This document shows, piece by piece, positions 62,901 through 64,000 of a DNA stretch of 64,000 nucleotides. Numbering within the stretch: the stretch's first letter is position 1; the number at the start of each line of letters is the position of its first letter. Both the position numbers and the translations under genes were made by a program. The stretch is taken from contig CAWBYP010000002.1 in the NCBI GenBank assembly GCA_963793005.1, positions 1,922,001-1,986,000 of the forward strand. Reading direction: 5' to 3'. The notes under the pieces were generated by a model that was not told the DNA's origin, searched no databases, and was given only the letters and a program-made list of their open reading frames with translations. Origin of the DNA: RPQJ01 sp963793005. GTDB taxonomy: Bacteria; Pseudomonadota; Gammaproteobacteria; Steroidobacterales; Steroidobacteraceae.

Positions 62901-63091
62901 AGCACGTATACGACCGGGCCGCCGCGGGTCCGTGTCTCGCTCGCTCGCTTCGCAAGTGCCGAAAGCTCTCGATAGCCGCGCGGGCCAAACTGCGCAGAGA
63001 GCTCGGCCCTGCGCTCGCCGCTCACGAGCAGCTGCTCGATGTCCTCGTCGTGCAGCCGATGCAGCGGAAGGGGGGCGCGCCTGTCCATCAT
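59915..63091 (-). CDS. Serine hydrolase - M17-N-like - CHAT protease fusion protein
   Basis: 1058 residues, three modules. Residues about 55-360 are an alpha/beta hydrolase of lipase/LCAT style: VVYVLPGLMGSRIG, the elbow GHSMGGM (S166), and probable D316 (HEGDGTVP) and H338 (EKHGGLPNN). A basic linker is followed by 455-640, which resembles the N-terminal domain of leucyl aminopeptidases. The C-terminus (690-1058) is a CHAT caspase-like protease: PWETLRV, LHFAGHGFFD (H893), FFNACEA (C934), GTHWPVGDESA and YGNPGFRL. All catalytic residues are present. No signal peptide or membrane segment. It follows pcuAC after 20 bp. Confidence 0.85.
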   Translation of the reverse strand: MMDRRAPLPLHRLHDEDIEQLLVSGERRAELSAQFGPRGYRELSALAKRASETRTRGGPVVYVLPGLMGSRIGTRGRLLDDVLWLDPIEIVAGHLTRLALPRGSRLSALGVMLLNALKLKLSLVIAGFDARFHAYDWRLGVETLAAELNTRIEADGARDAMLVGHSMGGMVARVALASSTGRIVRVVQVGAPNGGSFAAVLALRGVYVTVRKLAALDLRHDAEDLARLVFRSLPSLHELLPDPALSGGPDFFDPATWPRDTLRPDPRLLLDAAAARRRRPAADARCLHIIGVRQETVTSAERRKSGFDFRLSHEGDGTVPRVLAELPGVPAWFVAEKHGGLPNNGRVISAVADLLREGTTRRLPSATRRAKTPRARVVAESTLRRVAPHKVRWQDLSPDARRRLLEPVVSPEFHGEVSKRSLRAPAPLRGRAAARTNRGPGGAAGARAAPPRRRVIEIRLSSGSIVDANARALVLGVFRDVDPSGAAAAIDARLGGAVREFTLRRMLSGRLGEAFVLPCARSQLLAEFVLFVGLGDFPEFGASPHTFAAENAVRTLTRSRAEDFATVLFGTGSGMPVAAALEHQLGGFFAALRSDDDHVVRRITICETNSRRYASIRRALPRVLGNLAGADVEVVVDETVPAVTGAGVTKTDLPHGSPRMAAAVPSTSAVPARPAPHAGAVAVAVAKDDPVYLLVSFSDQGRSDYQCSSSLLTAGAKAAVLSGRVTVARSALRSLLSGAGPDSLTGRGLARYGEELTKLLLAGSVRDGLEAMIRRPLVIVHDREASRVPWETLRVADIHPALEGGLSRRYTSEGLSVARWRDERVADGTMRVLMVVNPTLDLPGAAQEGAALRETLLRAGAGVEMVQGAAASRARVLREMGSGEYDVLHFAGHGFFDAGDPGASGLVCANGTVLRGADLEGIASLPALVFFNACEAARVRRSGQVGIGGRAGRTLRIGGSDRRAMSAQARLFALRRSGSLAEAILDGGVANFVGTHWPVGDESALAFSSSFYAGLLDGAQLGETMLEARRKVLASASIDWADYVHYGNPGFRLGPAGE

Positions 63092-63111
63092 CGGTGCGCG
63101 CGCGGCAGTCC

Positions 63112-63597
63112 TCAGCGCGCAGCAGGGGCCGCGGGATCCGGTTCGCCTGCAGCGCGGACCGTTACCTGGATGATCTGCTCGCCAGCATTCTCGAACCGGA
63201 GCAGAAGCGGAAAAGTCTCGCCGGCAACCAGCGGCCCGCTGAGGCCCATCAGCATGATGTGCGTGCCACCGGGGGCCAGCACCACCCGTTTGCCGGCTGG
63301 GACCGGGAGGCCATCTATCTGGCGCATCGCCGCGACGCCATTGGATTCCTCGACCGTGTGCAGCTGGACCATGGATGCGCGATCGGTGTTCGCGCCGAGC
63401 AGGCGATCGCTGGCCGAGCCGCCGGTGATGGTGAGATAGGCCGCTCCGACGCTCACGCCGGGCGGTGTGGCGCGAGCCCAGGCGCCCGACACGGACGGCG
63501 CCCCGGCCATTGCGAGCGCCGGCAAGGCCAGCAGCGCGAGCACCGGCAGTGCCCGCAGGAGAAGACCCGGCAGTGACCTTCGCATCGATTCCATCAT
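63112..63597 (-). CDS. PCu(A)C-type periplasmic copper chaperone
   Basis: 161 residues with a signal peptide (RRSLPGLLLRALPVLALLALPALAMA). The DUF461/PCuAC domain shows GAWARATPPG, GAAYLTI, the copper-binding methionine/histidine set MVQLHTVEESNGVAAMRQ and GGTHIMLMGL. PCuAC proteins bring copper to the CuA site of cytochrome oxidase, of which an operon lies at the other end of this window. GGAGG lies upstream of ATG 63597. It starts 5 bp after the oxyR stop. Confidence 0.9.
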   Translation of the reverse strand: MMESMRRSLPGLLLRALPVLALLALPALAMAGAPSVSGAWARATPPGVSVGAAYLTITGGSASDRLLGANTDRASMVQLHTVEESNGVAAMRQIDGLPVPAGKRVVLAPGGTHIMLMGLSGPLVAGETFPLLLRFENAGEQIIQVTVRAAGEPDPAAPAAR

Positions 63598-63602
63598 CCG
63601 CG

Positions 63603-64000
63603 TCACTCCTCCTTCATCACTTCGCGAACCACGCTGGCCAGCGCCTCGATCGCCTCGCCGCGGGTGGTGGACTTGCGCCACACGGCGCCGATCGTACGCG
63701 CCGGCGCCGGCTTCGCGAAGGCCTTGATCTTGAGGCCCCGTGCCGTGCTGCCGTGGGAGCCGGCAGCGAGCTGCGGCAACAGCGTCACGCCGTGGCCTGC
63801 GGCCACCATCTGCCGCAGTGTCTCCAGGCTGGTCGCACGGTAGTCCTGGTCCTCGTGGACCCTGACCCGGCTGCACACCTCGAGCGCCTGGTCGCGCAGG
63901 CAGTGGCCGTCCTCGAGCAGCAGCAGCGTTTCGCCCCGAAGGTCCTCGAGTTTCAACCTATCCCTGGCAGCGAGCGGATGGCCGGTGGGCATGGCAACTG
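63603..64000 (-). CDS. oxyR: OxyR-like hydrogen-peroxide sensor (5' part beyond window)
   Basis: C-terminal 132 codons of a LysR-family regulator; the gene enters from the right edge. The effector domain carries LLLLEDGHCLRDQALEVC, containing both redox cysteines in the spacing of E. coli OxyR (C199 and C208), and the RATSLETLRQMVAAGHGVTLLPQLA segment. Peroxide would form a disulphide that switches DNA binding. It is co-directional with, and 5 bp from, the copper chaperone gene. Confidence 0.88.
   Translation of the reverse strand, partial: VAMPTGHPLAARDRLKLEDLRGETLLLLEDGHCLRDQALEVCSRVRVHEDQDYRATSLETLRQMVAAGHGVTLLPQLAAGSHGSTARGLKIKAFAKPAPARTIGAVWRKSTTRGEAIEALASVVREVMKEE

Overview
The window is chromosomal DNA from a GC-rich bacterium, almost certainly a gammaproteobacterium. 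Pointers are bioH-dependent biotin synthesis, the yicC/gmk/rpoZ/spoT/ridA/recG block with rph/rdgB/hemW diverging from it, divergent mrcA and pilMNOPQ followed by aroK-aroB, and divergent tesA/ybbA-ybbP. The lineage cannot be fixed further; a Xanthomonadales/Nevskiales-like or uncultured relative is a guess. Coding density is high, many neighbouring genes overlap by 4 bp (ATGA or GTGA), and I see no rRNA, tRNA, CRISPR array, prophage or intact insertion sequence.

Layout. 1-3887 (minus): aa3-type cytochrome c oxidase operon ctaC-ctaD-small protein-ctaG-ctaE, the last cut by the window edge. 4061-8769 (minus): biotin genes bioB-F-H-C-D, with a candidate BirA operator at 8876-8908 that also overlaps the start of the divergent comF-like gene, which is coupled to nhaA. 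10884-18559 (minus): ubiA, recG, ridA, spoT, rpoZ, gmk, yicC. 18675-25564 (plus): a PP2C phosphatase, rph, rdgB, hemW, then an AT-rich stretch with an inverted pair of perfect DnaA boxes, rpmE, an M48 lipoprotein protease and gltA. 25670-28785 (minus): a hypothetical gene and mrcA (PBP1A). 28843-28926 (plus): a clear c-di-GMP-I (GEMM) riboswitch, followed by pilM-N-O-P-Q, aroK, aroB, dgt-like, pyrF, hemE and ppa. 39703-45107: tesA, ybbA, a frameshifted ybbP and three uncharacterised genes. 45351-48450 (plus): a two-domain fatty acyl-CoA reductase, a DUF3011 protein and a small membrane protein. 48447-54750 (minus): YegS-like lipid kinase, a DUF4124 protein, and 2-oxoacid:ferredoxin oxidoreductase KorA/KorB with a GltD-like flavoprotein. 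55036-59594: an archaic (Csu-like) chaperone-usher pilus cluster with a broken gene at its far end. 59915-64000 (minus): oxyR (partial), a PCu(A)C copper chaperone and a 1058-residue serine hydrolase/M17-N-like/CHAT protease fusion.

How it fits together. The respiratory, biotin, nucleotide-hygiene (rdgB, dgt, rph), stringent-response (spoT, rpoZ, gmk) and shikimate genes are core functions. Regulation visible in the DNA is the c-di-GMP switch in front of the type IV pilus assembly operon and the dyad that probably links biotin status to bio expression. The accessory part most likely to hold undescribed biology is the oxyR-pcuAC-CHAT end, where a peroxide-sensor gene precedes a predicted lipase/esterase fused to a caspase-like protease. 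Two copies of a GGGGACATTCTCC inverted repeat sit exactly between convergent gene pairs.
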